NCBI GenBank assembly: GCA_947631565.1
Contig: CANRLV010000001.1
Location: 1-64,000, forward strand
Origin: an uncultured Gemmiger sp.
GTDB lineage: Bacteria; Bacillota; Clostridia; Oscillospirales; Ruminococcaceae
Direction: 5' to 3'
Length of the DNA stretch: 64,000 nt
The first letter of the stretch is position 1; each line of letters begins with the position of its first letter. The position numbers were made by a program, and so were the translations under genes. A model generated the notes under the pieces. The model saw only the letters and a list, made by a program, of their open reading frames with translations, did not search any database and was not told the origin of the DNA. Shown here in pieces: positions 39,695-47,695 of the stretch.

Positions 39695-41125
39695 TCAGGG
39701 CGCCGCCTCGCCGCTCTGCGCCAGACCGGCGGCATAGGCGCTGTTGCTGTGCCCCGGGAAAGGATAGGTGGCGACACTGTCGGCGGTGAGGCTGGCGACG
39801 CCGTACCAGCGGGCGCGGCAGAGGGCGATGGAGTCGCCGCCCTCCCCGCGGATATCCGGCAGGCCGCTGATCGGGCACCAGCGGGTGTAGGGCTCGATGC
39901 CGTAGGTCACGAGCTCGGCGGTATAGGGCTCGGTCTGGGCGGCGGCCTGTTCGCGGATCGAGGCGTCGCGCCTGCGGTCCATCAGCCAGAAGCTGGCGTT
40001 GTCATATCCGGCCTCAAACAGCGTGAACAGACAAATCACCGCGGCCGCGGCGGTGCCGGCGGCAAACAGCCTGCGCAGGCGCTCGCCCTCCAGCTGCACG
40101 AGGCAGGCGGCGCAGGCGGCCGTGAGCAGGCTGAACACCCCGTGGCCGGAACGCTCATAGTAAAAGGGGCTGAAGATCAGGGCAAAGTTGGCGCCCAGCG
40201 CCCCGGCCAGCAGGATGCACGGCCAGAGCAGCGGCCGTCTGTCCCCTTTCGCCTTTTGCTGCCACCACAGCAGCGTGAACAGCACCGCGAACACCAGCAG
40301 CTCGGGCAAGGCATGGTCCCTGAGCATATTCAGGCAGGTCAGGAAGCGCACCGCGTACTTTGTTAAAAGCGGCGTGGCATCGGCAAAATTCTTGGCGCGG
40401 TTGTAGTTGCCGGGGGCGGCGATGAGCAGCGCGAAGCCCGCCAGCGCCCCGCCAAGGCCCGCCCACATCCACGCCGGGGCCTTTTTGCGGGCGGCCAGCT
40501 CCGCTGCCAGGCACAGCACCAGGCAGACCAGCATCCCGGCGCTGGTGTTCTCGCTCAGCCAGCCGGCGAACAGCCCGCCGACGGCCATGGCCGGGGCCAT
40601 CCACCGCGCGGCCGTGAACGGCTGTTGCCGCCAGTAGCGCCACGGCAGCAGATACGCGCAGCAGCCCAAGGTCGCCCACAGATAGTTGCAGGACCCGCAC
40701 ATCCACAGATTGGTCTGCCCGAAAGCGGGGTTGAGCAGCCAGAGCGATATTTCGATGAGCGCAAACGCCGTCACATCCCAAGCGCCGCTGCGCCGCCCGC
40801 GGGCCAGGCGGTAGAGCACCAGCCCCAGCCCCAGATAGGCCGCCGCGTTGAGCACGTTGAACACGGCCTTGGGCAGCATGGTGAAGCCCTGCGCGAAGAA
40901 TTTGACGACGACGCGGCCCGTCCACTCAAAATAATGGAAGCAGAGGCTGCGCAGCAGCTGGGGCAGGCTTTGCAGGCGCAGCCCGGTATCAAAGGCGAAA
41001 GCAAAGGTGAAATCGTCGGCGATATAGGGCGTCAGCGCGTTGAGCAGCACCATCCATAAAAACACGAACGCCGCCAGCGCGAGAAAGGCCCGGCGCTGCC
41101 GGGGCCGATCCTTCGTCGTTCCCAT
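39695..41125 (-). CDS. DUF6056-type multi-pass membrane protein
   Basis: A membrane protein of about 476 residues with 11-12 hydrophobic segments. The start is ATG 41125, or the TTG just before it. Features: LLNALTPYIADDFTFAFAFD after TM1, FEWTGRVVVKFFAQGFTM, then FGQTNLWMCGSCNYLWATLG and WLSENTSAGMLVCLVLCLAA, and a C-terminal soluble tail of about 100 residues. The pattern resembles DUF6056 proteins, which look like GT-C type transferases (acidic residues after TM1), and such genes are common in surface-polysaccharide regions. Exact activity unknown. It has its own promoter (41159-41187). Confidence 0.72.
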   Translation of the reverse strand: MGTTKDRPRQRRAFLALAAFVFLWMVLLNALTPYIADDFTFAFAFDTGLRLQSLPQLLRSLCFHYFEWTGRVVVKFFAQGFTMLPKAVFNVLNAAAYLGLGLVLYRLARGRRSGAWDVTAFALIEISLWLLNPAFGQTNLWMCGSCNYLWATLGCCAYLLPWRYWRQQPFTAARWMAPAMAVGGLFAGWLSENTSAGMLVCLVLCLAAELAARKKAPAWMWAGLGGALAGFALLIAAPGNYNRAKNFADATPLLTKYAVRFLTCLNMLRDHALPELLVFAVLFTLLWWQQKAKGDRRPLLWPCILLAGALGANFALIFSPFYYERSGHGVFSLLTAACAACLVQLEGERLRRLFAAGTAAAAVICLFTLFEAGYDNASFWLMDRRRDASIREQAAAQTEPYTAELVTYGIEPYTRWCPISGLPDIRGEGGDSIALCRARWYGVASLTADSVATYPFPGHSNSAYAAGLAQSGEAAP

Positions 41126-41158
41126 CAAGGCCGATGCCTCCCTTCACAGTCCCTTCAC

Positions 41159-41187
41159 TTTGTAGCACACAAGCGCGCCCGCGGCAA
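41159..41187 (-). promoter_or_regulatory. Promoter of the DUF6056-type gene
   Basis: On the minus strand: -35 TTGCCG (41187-41182), 17-bp spacer, -10 TACAAA (41164-41159), about 35 bases before the start codon. Confidence 0.55.
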
Positions 41188-41246
41188 GTGCTGCGCCGCT
41201 GTAAGGCCTGTCCGCCGCCTTTTAAGGTACTTTACAGGGCTCGCGC

Positions 41247-41984
41247 TCATGCGACGGAATCCTCGCTGACCGGGAAGGTAAAGTAGGTGTCCGGATAGGG
41301 CTCGTCCGCCAGCGTAAAGTGCCACCACTCGGTATCCAGCGGCTTAAAGCCATTGTCCACCATGATATCCCGCAGGGTATTGCGGTTGTCGATCTGCTCC
41401 CGGGTCAGGTCCCCCACATAGTCCGGGTGGGACAGCTCGCCGAAGTAGTCAAAGGTGCCGCCCATATCCAGCTCCTTGCCTGTGTCCATATCGAACAGGG
41501 TCAGGTCCAGCGTGCTGCCCCGGCTGTGGCCGGACTTGGCCGCGATGTAGCCCTGGTCGAACAGAACGGACTTGTCCAGCTCGGGGTAAAAATACGCCTT
41601 CATACGGGTATCGTCGGTATCCTCGGCCCATGCGACGAAGTTGTCCACAGCCGTCTGGGGGCGGTAGGCGTCATAGACCTTGAGGCGGTAGCCCTGCTGT
41701 GCCGCGTCGGCGGCCGCGCCCTGCAGGGCCTGCGCCGCCTCTTTGGTGAGCAGGGCGCAGGGGTCCTCGTAGCCGTCGATGCGGTCGCCCACAAAGTTGT
41801 AGGTGGAGTAATACCGTACCTCCAATATCACGTCGGGCACCGCCTCGGCCAGCGATACGAACCCCGAGGCATCGTTCTCCGGGGATACGCTCTGTGCCGC
41901 CGATGCCGACCCGGCGCACGCACTCAGGAGCAGGAGCGCCCCCAGCGCCAGCGCTGCCAGCGATTTAGACTGCTTTTTCATCAT
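41247..41984 (-). CDS. VanX-type D-Ala-D-Ala dipeptidase lipoprotein
   Basis: A 245-residue M15D metallopeptidase. The first 23 residues are a lipoprotein signal (lipobox LLSAC, Cys 23). The catalytic set is intact: YDAYRP with the Arg that VanX uses (about 108), SGHSRGSTLDLTL (H153, D160) and TEWWHF (E219, H222). Unlike resistance-cluster VanX, which is cytoplasmic, this one should sit outside the membrane, so it would process or scavenge D-Ala-D-Ala or cell-wall peptides there. It is not near the van cluster but would cut the same dipeptide. AAAAAGGA precedes two adjacent ATG codons. Confidence 0.88.
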   Translation of the reverse strand: MMKKQSKSLAALALGALLLLSACAGSASAAQSVSPENDASGFVSLAEAVPDVILEVRYYSTYNFVGDRIDGYEDPCALLTKEAAQALQGAAADAAQQGYRLKVYDAYRPQTAVDNFVAWAEDTDDTRMKAYFYPELDKSVLFDQGYIAAKSGHSRGSTLDLTLFDMDTGKELDMGGTFDYFGELSHPDYVGDLTREQIDNRNTLRDIMVDNGFKPLDTEWWHFTLADEPYPDTYFTFPVSEDSVA

Positions 41985-42046
41985 GACCGTTCCTTTTTAT
42001 TTTATATCCGTCGGAAATGGACTGGTCGGAAGGCAAAGGCGCTTGT

Positions 42047-42250
42047 TTACGCCTCGCCGGATGCCCTGGCCCACACCATAAAGCCCCCGCATTTTTTGCA
42101 GCGCAGGGGGAACACTTCATGGGGATGCGGGTCGGGATCCTCCCAGTTACAGCGCGTGCAGCGGTAGTACCCTGATTTTGCAGACCCGTCCCCGCCCGTC
42201 ACGCGGTCCAGGGCGGCCTCGTTCAGCTCTTGTCCGTTCAGCTTGCCCAT
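42047..42250 (-). CDS. Double-glycine-leader zinc-ribbon microprotein A
   Basis: A 67-residue protein whose first 20 residues look like a RiPP/bacteriocin-type leader ending in GG (LNEAALDRVTGG, Gly 19-20). The rest is a zinc-ribbon-like core with two CxxC pairs, at Cys 31/34 and 51/54, spaced 16 residues apart (YRCTRCNW and RCKKCGGFMVW). It is a tandem paralogue of the gene at 42330-42542, with the same leader length and Cys spacing. A hairpin, CCCCTG/CAGGGG (42265-42281), stands just before its ribosome site, as in the paralogue. No maturation enzyme or C39 exporter is encoded nearby. Function unknown; a secreted or peptidase-trimmed metal-binding peptide is one option. Confidence 0.7.
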   Translation of the reverse strand: MGKLNGQELNEAALDRVTGGDGSAKSGYYRCTRCNWEDPDPHPHEVFPLRCKKCGGFMVWARASGEA

Positions 42251-42264
42251 GGTTACCCCCTTTT

Positions 42265-42281
42265 CCCCTGTCCAGCAGGGG
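42265..42281 (-). promoter_or_regulatory. Leader hairpin before microprotein A
   Basis: CCCCTG/CAGGGG with a five-base loop, directly before the purine-rich ribosome site. The same hairpin with one loop change recurs before the paralogue (42557-42573), so the duplicated unit includes the leader. Confidence 0.6.
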
Positions 42282-42329
42282 TCGATGAAGCCCTCGCAGC
42301 GGACGGTCTGGCCCGCCGGCGGCGCTTGT

Positions 42330-42542
42330 TTACGCTTCGTCTTGTATCTCGTACCATTGCATCCGTCCGCCGCACTTTCTGCAGGTGAGTACCTTCGGGA
42401 TGGGAGCGCCCTTGTTGGGATTTTCCCAGCCGCAGACCGTGCAGCGGTAGTGCCCTGCCAAATGTAAGCTATTGGGTTCGTTCCCGCCCGTCACGCGGTC
42501 CAAGGTGGCCGCGCCCGGTTCCTTTTCGTTCAGATCGTCCAT
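42330..42542 (-). CDS. Double-glycine-leader zinc-ribbon microprotein B
   Basis: A 70-residue paralogue of the protein encoded at 42047-42250. The leader is again exactly 20 residues and ends VTGG (ATLDRVTGG). The core has Cys 34/37 and 54/57 (YRCTVCGWENPN and TCRKCGGRMQWYE), so the CxxC pairs keep the 16-residue spacing although most other residues differ. GGAAGGAG stands upstream of the ATG, after a CCCCTG/CAGGGG hairpin. Both genes also share a 3' segment (GCTTGTTTACGC). It is the promoter-proximal copy of a tandem duplication. The leader resembles GG-type precursor peptides of gut Firmicutes, but a zinc-ribbon core is not a usual bacteriocin core. Confidence 0.72.
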   Translation of the reverse strand: MDDLNEKEPGAATLDRVTGGNEPNSLHLAGHYRCTVCGWENPNKGAPIPKVLTCRKCGGRMQWYEIQDEA

Positions 42543-42556
42543 GGTTTACTCCTTCC

Positions 42557-42573
42557 CCCCTGTTCAGCAGGGG
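42557..42573 (-). promoter_or_regulatory. Leader hairpin before microprotein B
   Basis: CCCCTG (42557-42562) pairs with CAGGGG (42568-42573). It matches the hairpin before microprotein A in sequence and in distance to the start codon. Confidence 0.6.
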
Positions 42574-42661
42574 CCGATGCTGGCCAAGCGCCGGAGGCGC
42601 CGGCCGTGCGCATGGGCATAAAGCCGGCTGATTCCTGCAGGGTACATCCGCTGCCGCTTCC

Positions 42662-42690
42662 ATTGTACCATCAAAACGCTTATGTTACAA
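42662..42690 (-). promoter_or_regulatory. Promoter of the microprotein pair
   Basis: On the minus strand: -35 TTGTAA (42690-42685), 17-bp spacer, -10 TACAAT (42667-42662). The leader to microprotein B is about 115 nt and GC-rich. A 14-bp palindrome, CTGCTATATAGCAG (42709-42722), lies just upstream of the -35 and may bind a regulator. Confidence 0.65.
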
Positions 42691-42743
42691 TACTTTTGAC
42701 GAAAAAGCGCTGCTATATAGCAGATCGCTTCCCAACGCCTTAT

Positions 42744-42793
42744 AAAAAAGAGCGCGCCGAAAATCCTGGTAAAGCAAGACTTTCGGCGCGCTC
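42744..42793 (-). terminator. Terminator of the tRNA-Arg gene
   Basis: On the minus strand GAGCGCGCCGAAA pairs with TTTCGGCGCGCTC across a loop of about 20 bases, followed by six T. It starts six bases after the tRNA end. Confidence 0.88.
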
Positions 42794-42798
42794 CCTGG

Positions 42799-42872
42799 CG
42801 TCCGCGAGAGGATTCGAACCTCCGGCCTGCCGCTTAGGAGGCGGCCGCTCTATCCAACTGAGCTACGCAGAC
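42799..42872 (-). tRNA. tRNA-Arg (anticodon CCT)
   Basis: A complete cloverleaf on the minus strand. The acceptor stem is GTCTGCG/CGCGGAC with one G-T pair. The D arm contains GCTCAGTTGGATAGAGC. The anticodon loop CTCCTAA gives anticodon CCT, which reads AGG. The T arm contains GGTTCGAATCC. The 3' CCA is not encoded. Its promoter is at 42893-42921 and its terminator at 42744-42793, so it is a single-gene unit. Confidence 0.95.
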
Positions 42873-42880
42873 AAAATTTT

Positions 42881-42921
42881 GGCGCCGCCTACAGTATATC
42901 CGCTTTGCGGCGCCTTGGCAA
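42881..42921 (-). promoter_or_regulatory. tRNA-Arg promoter inside an inverted repeat
   Basis: On the minus strand: -35 TTGCCA (42921-42916), 17-bp spacer, -10 TATACT (42898-42893). The -10 lies in the loop of a perfect 8-bp inverted repeat, GGCGCCGC/GCGGCGCC (42881-42888 with 42907-42914), followed by AAAATTTT, which may also end the pepT transcript. Confidence 0.75.
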
Positions 42922-42925
42922 GCCC

Positions 42926-44140
42926 TTACGCGTACAGCGCGGCCAGACCGACCAGCACCTTGACCACGGCGTCCATCTTTTCGGCGGTGATGCACTCATA
43001 CGGGCCGTGGAAGTTGAAGCCGCCGGTGCCGAGGTTCGGGCACGGCAGGCCGCGGTAGCTGAGCATGGCGCCGTCGGTGCCGCCGCGGATGGGCAGCTCG
43101 ATGGGTTCAAGCCCTGCCGCCCGGATGGCCTTGCGGGCGTTCTCGACAAGATGGAAATGGGGGCGTATCTGCTCGATCATGTTGTGGTAGCTGTCCTTGA
43201 GCTCCAGCGTGACGGTGCCGGGGCCGTATTTCTCGTTCAGGCGGCCGGCGATGTGCCGCATCAAAAACTTGCGGCGGGCAAAGCTCTCGCCGTCATGGTC
43301 GCGGATGATGTAGCCCAGCTTGGCCATCGTCACATCGCCCATCATGCTGGTCAGGTGGAAAAAGCCCTCGCGGCCCTCGGTGTGCTCGGGGCGGTCGAAC
43401 TCCGGCAATGCGGCGTGGAATTCCCACGCCACGTTCTGGGCGTTGAGCATCAGGTCCTTGGCGGAGCCGGGGTGGATGGCCCGCCCGCGCACGGTGACGA
43501 CGGCGGACGCGGCGTTGAAGTTCTCGTACTCGATCTCGCCGGCCTCGCTGCCGTCCACCGTGTAGGCGTAGGCGGCGCCGAAGCCCTCCAGGTCAAAATG
43601 CTCGGTGCCGCGGCCGATCTCCTCGTCGGGGGTGAAAGCGATGCACAGCCTGCCGTGGGGCAGATCCCCGGCGATGATGCGCTCCAGCGCCGTCATGATC
43701 TCGGCGATGCCGGCCTTGTCGTCGGCGCCGAGCAGGGTGGATCCGTCGGCCGTGATGAGGGTCTGGCCCCGCAGCCGGGCAAGAAAGGGGAACTTTTCGG
43801 GGCTGAGGATCACGCCGCCCTTGGGCAGGCGCAGGGCACGGCCGTCATACTGCTCGTGGACCAGCGGCGTCACGTTCTCGCCGCCGGCGTCGGGCGAGGT
43901 ATCCATATGGGAGATAAAGCCCAGCCCGGGGGCGTCCTCGTGCCCGGGCGCGGCGGGCAGCACGGCATAGACGTAGCAGTCGGGGCTGACGCGGACGTCC
44001 GATAGGCCCAGGCCGCGCAGCTCGGCGGCCAGTGCCTCGGCAAAGGCGAACTGACGGGCGGTGCTGGGGCTGGTCTCGCTGGACGGGTCGGAGGTGGTGT
44101 GGTACTTGACGTAGTTGAGCAGACGGTCACAGGCGCGCAT
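42926..44140 (-). CDS. pepT: Peptidase T (tripeptide aminopeptidase)
   Basis: A 404-residue M20B metallopeptidase. Zinc-site residues are in GFISHMDTSPDAGG (His and Asp), LLGADDKAGIAEIMTALE (bridging Asp), FTPDEEIGRGTEHFDLEGFG (catalytic Glu pair) and YTVDGSEAGEIEYENFNAAS. The late HGPYECIT holds the last ligand His. Its length is the family norm. It releases N-terminal residues from tripeptides in the cytoplasm. AAGGAG precedes the ATG, and the promoter is at 44176-44204, divergent from the capE unit. Confidence 0.94.
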   Translation of the reverse strand: MRACDRLLNYVKYHTTSDPSSETSPSTARQFAFAEALAAELRGLGLSDVRVSPDCYVYAVLPAAPGHEDAPGLGFISHMDTSPDAGGENVTPLVHEQYDGRALRLPKGGVILSPEKFPFLARLRGQTLITADGSTLLGADDKAGIAEIMTALERIIAGDLPHGRLCIAFTPDEEIGRGTEHFDLEGFGAAYAYTVDGSEAGEIEYENFNAASAVVTVRGRAIHPGSAKDLMLNAQNVAWEFHAALPEFDRPEHTEGREGFFHLTSMMGDVTMAKLGYIIRDHDGESFARRKFLMRHIAGRLNEKYGPGTVTLELKDSYHNMIEQIRPHFHLVENARKAIRAAGLEPIELPIRGGTDGAMLSYRGLPCPNLGTGGFNFHGPYECITAEKMDAVVKVLVGLAALYA

Positions 44141-44175
44141 GGGGGCAACTCCTTACATTTTATGGTCTGTGTGCC

Positions 44176-44204
44176 AGTATACCACAAACCAAAACATTTT
44201 CCAA
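44176..44204 (-). promoter_or_regulatory. Promoter of pepT
   Basis: On the minus strand: -35 TTGGAA (44204-44199), 17-bp spacer, -10 TATACT (44181-44176) with an extended TGTGG. It is back to back with the capE promoter. Confidence 0.75.
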
Positions 44205-44222
44205 GCGGTTTCGGTTTAGACT

Positions 44223-44250
44223 TTGCAAACCGCGAATTTTGTGGTATGAT
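44223..44250 (+). promoter_or_regulatory. Promoter of the capEFG unit
   Basis: -35 TTGCAA (44223-44228), 16-bp spacer, -10 TATGAT (44245-44250) with extended TGTGG. Only about 18 bp separate it from the divergent pepT -35. Confidence 0.65.
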
Positions 44251-44332
44251 GATCTCAATTATGGGACCTTGTGTCCTGCGGGCGGCGTATGCCGCACCCG
44301 GTCCGGCACAGCGGCAAAAGGAGTTTAACGGT

Positions 44333-45379
44333 ATGACCAGCATTTTCAACGGCAAGACACTGCTCATCACCGGCGGCACCGGCAGCTTCGGCAACACGGT
44401 GCTCAAGCATTTTTTGACCACCGACATCGGCGAGATCCGCATCTTCTCGCGCGATGAGAAAAAGCAGGATGATATGCGCCACGACCTGCAGGCGCGCTGG
44501 CCGGAATACGCCGGCAAGGTCAAATTTTATATCGGCGACGTGCGCAACGCCCAGAGCGTGCACGACGTGATGCCGGGGGTGGATTTCATTTTCCACGCGG
44601 CGGCGCTCAAGCAGGTGCCGAGCTGTGAGTTCTTCCCCATGGAGGCGGTGCGCACCAACATCATCGGCACCGACAACGTCCTCCACGCCGCCATCGAGGC
44701 CGGGGTCAAGCGGGTGGTCTGCCTTTCGACCGACAAGGCCGCCTACCCCATCAACGCCATGGGCATCAGCAAGGCGATGATGGAGCACGTCATCACCGCC
44801 AACGCGCGCGTGTCCGCCCAGCGGGGCGGGCCGGTCATCTGCTGCACGCGCTACGGCAACGTGATGTGCAGCCGCGGCAGCGTCATCCCGCTGTTTGTCG
44901 AGCAGATACGCGCCGGCAATCCCATCACCATCACCGACCCCGAAATGACCCGCTTTTTGATGAATCTGGACGAGGCCGTGGACCTGGTCATGTTCGCCTT
45001 TGCGCACGCCAACCCCGGCGACCTGTTCATCCAGAAATCCGACGCCTCGACCATCGGCGACCTGGCCAAGGCCGTGCAGACGCTGTTCGGCGACACCGGC
45101 ACCCGCGTCATCGGCACCCGCCACGGTGAGAAGCTGTACGAGACGCTGATGACCCGCGAGGAGCGTATGCGCAGCGAGGACATGGGCGGGTATTTCCGCG
45201 TGGCGGCCGACAGCCGCGACCTCAACTACGACAAATATTTTATCGAGGGGCAGGTCCACACCCAGGCCGACGAGGATTACACCAGCCACAATACCCGCCG
45301 CCTGAACGTGGCCGAGACCGTTGAGAAGATCAAGACCACCGACTACATCCGGGAGGCACTCAAACAGGATGGCAAATGA
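44333..45379 (+). CDS. capE: CapE-type UDP-GlcNAc 4,6-dehydratase/5-epimerase
   Basis: A 348-residue extended SDR enzyme. The ATG at 44333 follows AAAAGGAG. The NAD loop is LLITGGTGSFG (about 10-20). The active-site segment STDKAAYPINAMGISKAMME has Met where most SDRs have Tyr (MxxxK), as is usual in CapE/FlaA1 relatives. CapE begins the pathway from UDP-GlcNAc to UDP-N-acetyl-L-fucosamine by dehydration and epimerisation to a 4-keto sugar. CapF and CapG follow directly, making the pathway complete. Confidence 0.92.
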   Translation: MTSIFNGKTLLITGGTGSFGNTVLKHFLTTDIGEIRIFSRDEKKQDDMRHDLQARWPEYAGKVKFYIGDVRNAQSVHDVMPGVDFIFHAAALKQVPSCEFFPMEAVRTNIIGTDNVLHAAIEAGVKRVVCLSTDKAAYPINAMGISKAMMEHVITANARVSAQRGGPVICCTRYGNVMCSRGSVIPLFVEQIRAGNPITITDPEMTRFLMNLDEAVDLVMFAFAHANPGDLFIQKSDASTIGDLAKAVQTLFGDTGTRVIGTRHGEKLYETLMTREERMRSEDMGGYFRVAADSRDLNYDKYFIEGQVHTQADEDYTSHNTRRLNVAETVEKIKTTDYIREALKQDGK

Positions 45380-46532
45380 ACTGAAAAATTTGCCCGTTCT
45401 CATCACCGGCGCGGGGGGCTTTGTGGGGCGCAACCTGACCGCCGACCTGACCGCCGCCGGCTATACCGTCCTTTTGCCCTTTGAGGTGGAGGACAGCGAC
45501 GAGACGCTGGCCGCCTACTGCCGCCAGGCGGCTTTTGTCGTGCATCTGGCGGGGGTCAACCGCCCCCTGAACGCCGACGAGTTCTACGCCGGCAACACCG
45601 GCCTGACCGAGCGCCTGCTGGCCCTGCTGGAGGATGCCGGCAACCCCTGCCCTGTGCTGATGACCAGCTCGGTGCAGGCGGCGCTGGACAACGACTACGG
45701 CAAAAGCAAGCGCCTGGCCGAGGACGCCGTGCTCGCCCACGGGCGGCGCAGCGGCGCGCCGGTGTATGTGTTCCGCATGGAGGGCGTGTTCGGCAAATGG
45801 TGCCGCCCCAACTACAACAGCGTGGTGGCGACTTTCTGCCACAACATCGCCCGCGGTCTGCCCATCGAGATCCGCGACCCGGCGTTCGAGCTGCCGCTGG
45901 TCTACATCGACGACGTAGTCGGGTGCATCCGGGCCGCCATGGAGCGCGGCGAAGCCGAGCGCGACGCGGACGGGTACTGCCGCATCCGGCCCGTGCACCG
46001 CGTGACGCTGGGTGCCCTGGCCGATACGCTGCGCGGCTTCGCCGCCGCCCGCGGGCAGGGGGAATATGGCAAAGGGCCGACGCTGGCCGTGCCGGACCTG
46101 ACCGACGGCGGCTTTGCCAAAAAGCTGTACTCGACTTACCTCTCCTACCTGCCCGAGGACGCCTTTGCCTATGACCTGACCATGCACTGCGACGCGCGCG
46201 GCAGCTTTACCGAGTTTTTGCGCACGCCGGAGCGCGGGCAGGTGAGCGTGAACATCAGCCGCCCCGGCATCGTCAAGGGCAACCATTGGCACCACACCAA
46301 GAACGAGAAGTTTCTTGTCGTCAAGGGCGAGGCGGTCATCCGCTTCCGCCGCCTGGACAGCGCCGACGTCATCGAGTACCGCGTCAGCGGCGAAAGGCTG
46401 CAGGTGGTGGACATCCCCTGCGGCTACACCCACAACATCGAGAACGTGGGCGACGGGGATCTGGTGACCGTGATGTGGGCGAACGAAGCCTTTGACCCTG
46501 ACCGCCCCGATACTTTCCCCCTGCCCGTTTGA
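45369..46532 (+). CDS. capF: CapF-type bifunctional reductase/epimerase (SDR plus cupin)
   Basis: A 387-residue two-domain enzyme. The N-terminal SDR domain has VLITGAGGFVGRNL (NAD loop) and YGKSKRLAED; the C-terminal domain (from about residue 285) is a cupin with the metal-binding HWHHTKNEKFLVVKGEA and GYTHNIENVG. CapF epimerises and reduces the CapE product to UDP-2-acetamido-2,6-dideoxy-L-talose. The start ATG overlaps capE by 11 bp. The motif order and size match the staphylococcal enzyme. Confidence 0.92.
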   Translation: MANELKNLPVLITGAGGFVGRNLTADLTAAGYTVLLPFEVEDSDETLAAYCRQAAFVVHLAGVNRPLNADEFYAGNTGLTERLLALLEDAGNPCPVLMTSSVQAALDNDYGKSKRLAEDAVLAHGRRSGAPVYVFRMEGVFGKWCRPNYNSVVATFCHNIARGLPIEIRDPAFELPLVYIDDVVGCIRAAMERGEAERDADGYCRIRPVHRVTLGALADTLRGFAAARGQGEYGKGPTLAVPDLTDGGFAKKLYSTYLSYLPEDAFAYDLTMHCDARGSFTEFLRTPERGQVSVNISRPGIVKGNHWHHTKNEKFLVVKGEAVIRFRRLDSADVIEYRVSGERLQVVDIPCGYTHNIENVGDGDLVTVMWANEAFDPDRPDTFPLPV

Positions 46533-46552
46533 CGGCAAGAAAGGACGCGAAT

Positions 46553-47692
46553 ATGCCCAAGCTCAAGCTGATGACGGTCATCGGGACCCGGCCGGAGATC
46601 ATCCGCCTGTCGGCGGTCATCAAAAAGTGCGACGTTTACTTTGACCAGATCCTGGTCCACACCGGGCAGAACTATGACTACAGCCTCAACCAGGTCTTTT
46701 TTGAGGACCTGGGCCTGCGTGCGCCGGACTTTTACCTGGACGCCGTGGGCAAAGACCTGGGCGAGACCATCGGCAACATCATCGCCAAAAGCTACGCCCT
46801 GATGGCACAGCAAAAGCCCGATGCGCTGCTGATTTTGGGCGACACCAACAGCTGCCTGTGCGCCATCGGCGCCAAACGGCTGCACATCCCCATCTTCCAC
46901 ATGGAGGCCGGCAACCGCTGCTTTGACGAATGCCTGCCCGAGGAGACCAACCGCCGCATCGTCGACCACATCGCCGACGTCAACCTGTGCTACAGCGAGC
47001 ATGCCCGCCGCTACCTGAACGCCGAGGGCACCGCGAAGGAGCGCACCTTTGTGACGGGGAGCCCGATGGCCGAGGTCCTGCGCGCGAACCTGCCGGCCAT
47101 CGAGGCCAGCGATGTGCTGGCGCGGCTGGGGCTCGAGGCCAAAAAATACATCCTGCTCTCCGCCCATCGCGAGGAGAACATCGACACCGAGCAGAATTTT
47201 ATCGACCTGTTCACCTCGGTCAACGCGCTGGCCGCGCGCTATGATATGCCGATTTTGTACTCCTGCCACCCGCGCAGCAAAAAGTTCCTGGCGGCGCGGG
47301 ATTTCAAGCTCGACCCGCGCGTGCGGCTGCACGAGCCCTTGGGCTTCCATGACTACAACCATTTACAGATGAACGCGTTCTGCGTGGTGTCGGATTCCGG
47401 CACGCTGCCGGAGGAATCGAGCTTTTTCCTCAGCGTCGGGCACCCGTTCCCGGCCGTGTGCATCCGCACCAGCACCGAACGGCCGGAGGCGCTCGACAAG
47501 GGCTGCTTTGTGCTGGCCGGCATCCGCGCCGGCGGCGTCGAGCAGGCGGTCGAGACGGCGGTGGCGATGGAGCAAAACGGTGATGTCGGCATTCCGGTGC
47601 CCTATTACGGCGAGGACGTCTCGGCCAAGGTGGTCAAGATCCTCCAGAGCTACACCGGCGTCGTCAACAAGATGGTCTGGCGGAAGGACTGA
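46553..47692 (+). CDS. capG: CapG-type UDP-HexNAc 2-epimerase
   Basis: A 379-residue enzyme of the WecB/CapG family. The ATG at 46553 has AAAGGA upstream; a TTG overlapping the capF stop is less likely. Family marks: VIGTRPEIIRLSAVIKKC, LVHTGQNYDYSLNQVFFEDL, GDTNSCLCAI, HMEAGNRCFDECLPEETNRR, LLSAHREENID and SDSGTLPEESSFF. CapG inverts C2 to give UDP-L-FucNAc, the last step after CapE and CapF. It is followed at three bp by the likely FucNAc transferase. Confidence 0.92.
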   Translation: MPKLKLMTVIGTRPEIIRLSAVIKKCDVYFDQILVHTGQNYDYSLNQVFFEDLGLRAPDFYLDAVGKDLGETIGNIIAKSYALMAQQKPDALLILGDTNSCLCAIGAKRLHIPIFHMEAGNRCFDECLPEETNRRIVDHIADVNLCYSEHARRYLNAEGTAKERTFVTGSPMAEVLRANLPAIEASDVLARLGLEAKKYILLSAHREENIDTEQNFIDLFTSVNALAARYDMPILYSCHPRSKKFLAARDFKLDPRVRLHEPLGFHDYNHLQMNAFCVVSDSGTLPEESSFFLSVGHPFPAVCIRTSTERPEALDKGCFVLAGIRAGGVEQAVETAVAMEQNGDVGIPVPYYGEDVSAKVVKILQSYTGVVNKMVWRKD

Positions 47693-47695
47693 CGG

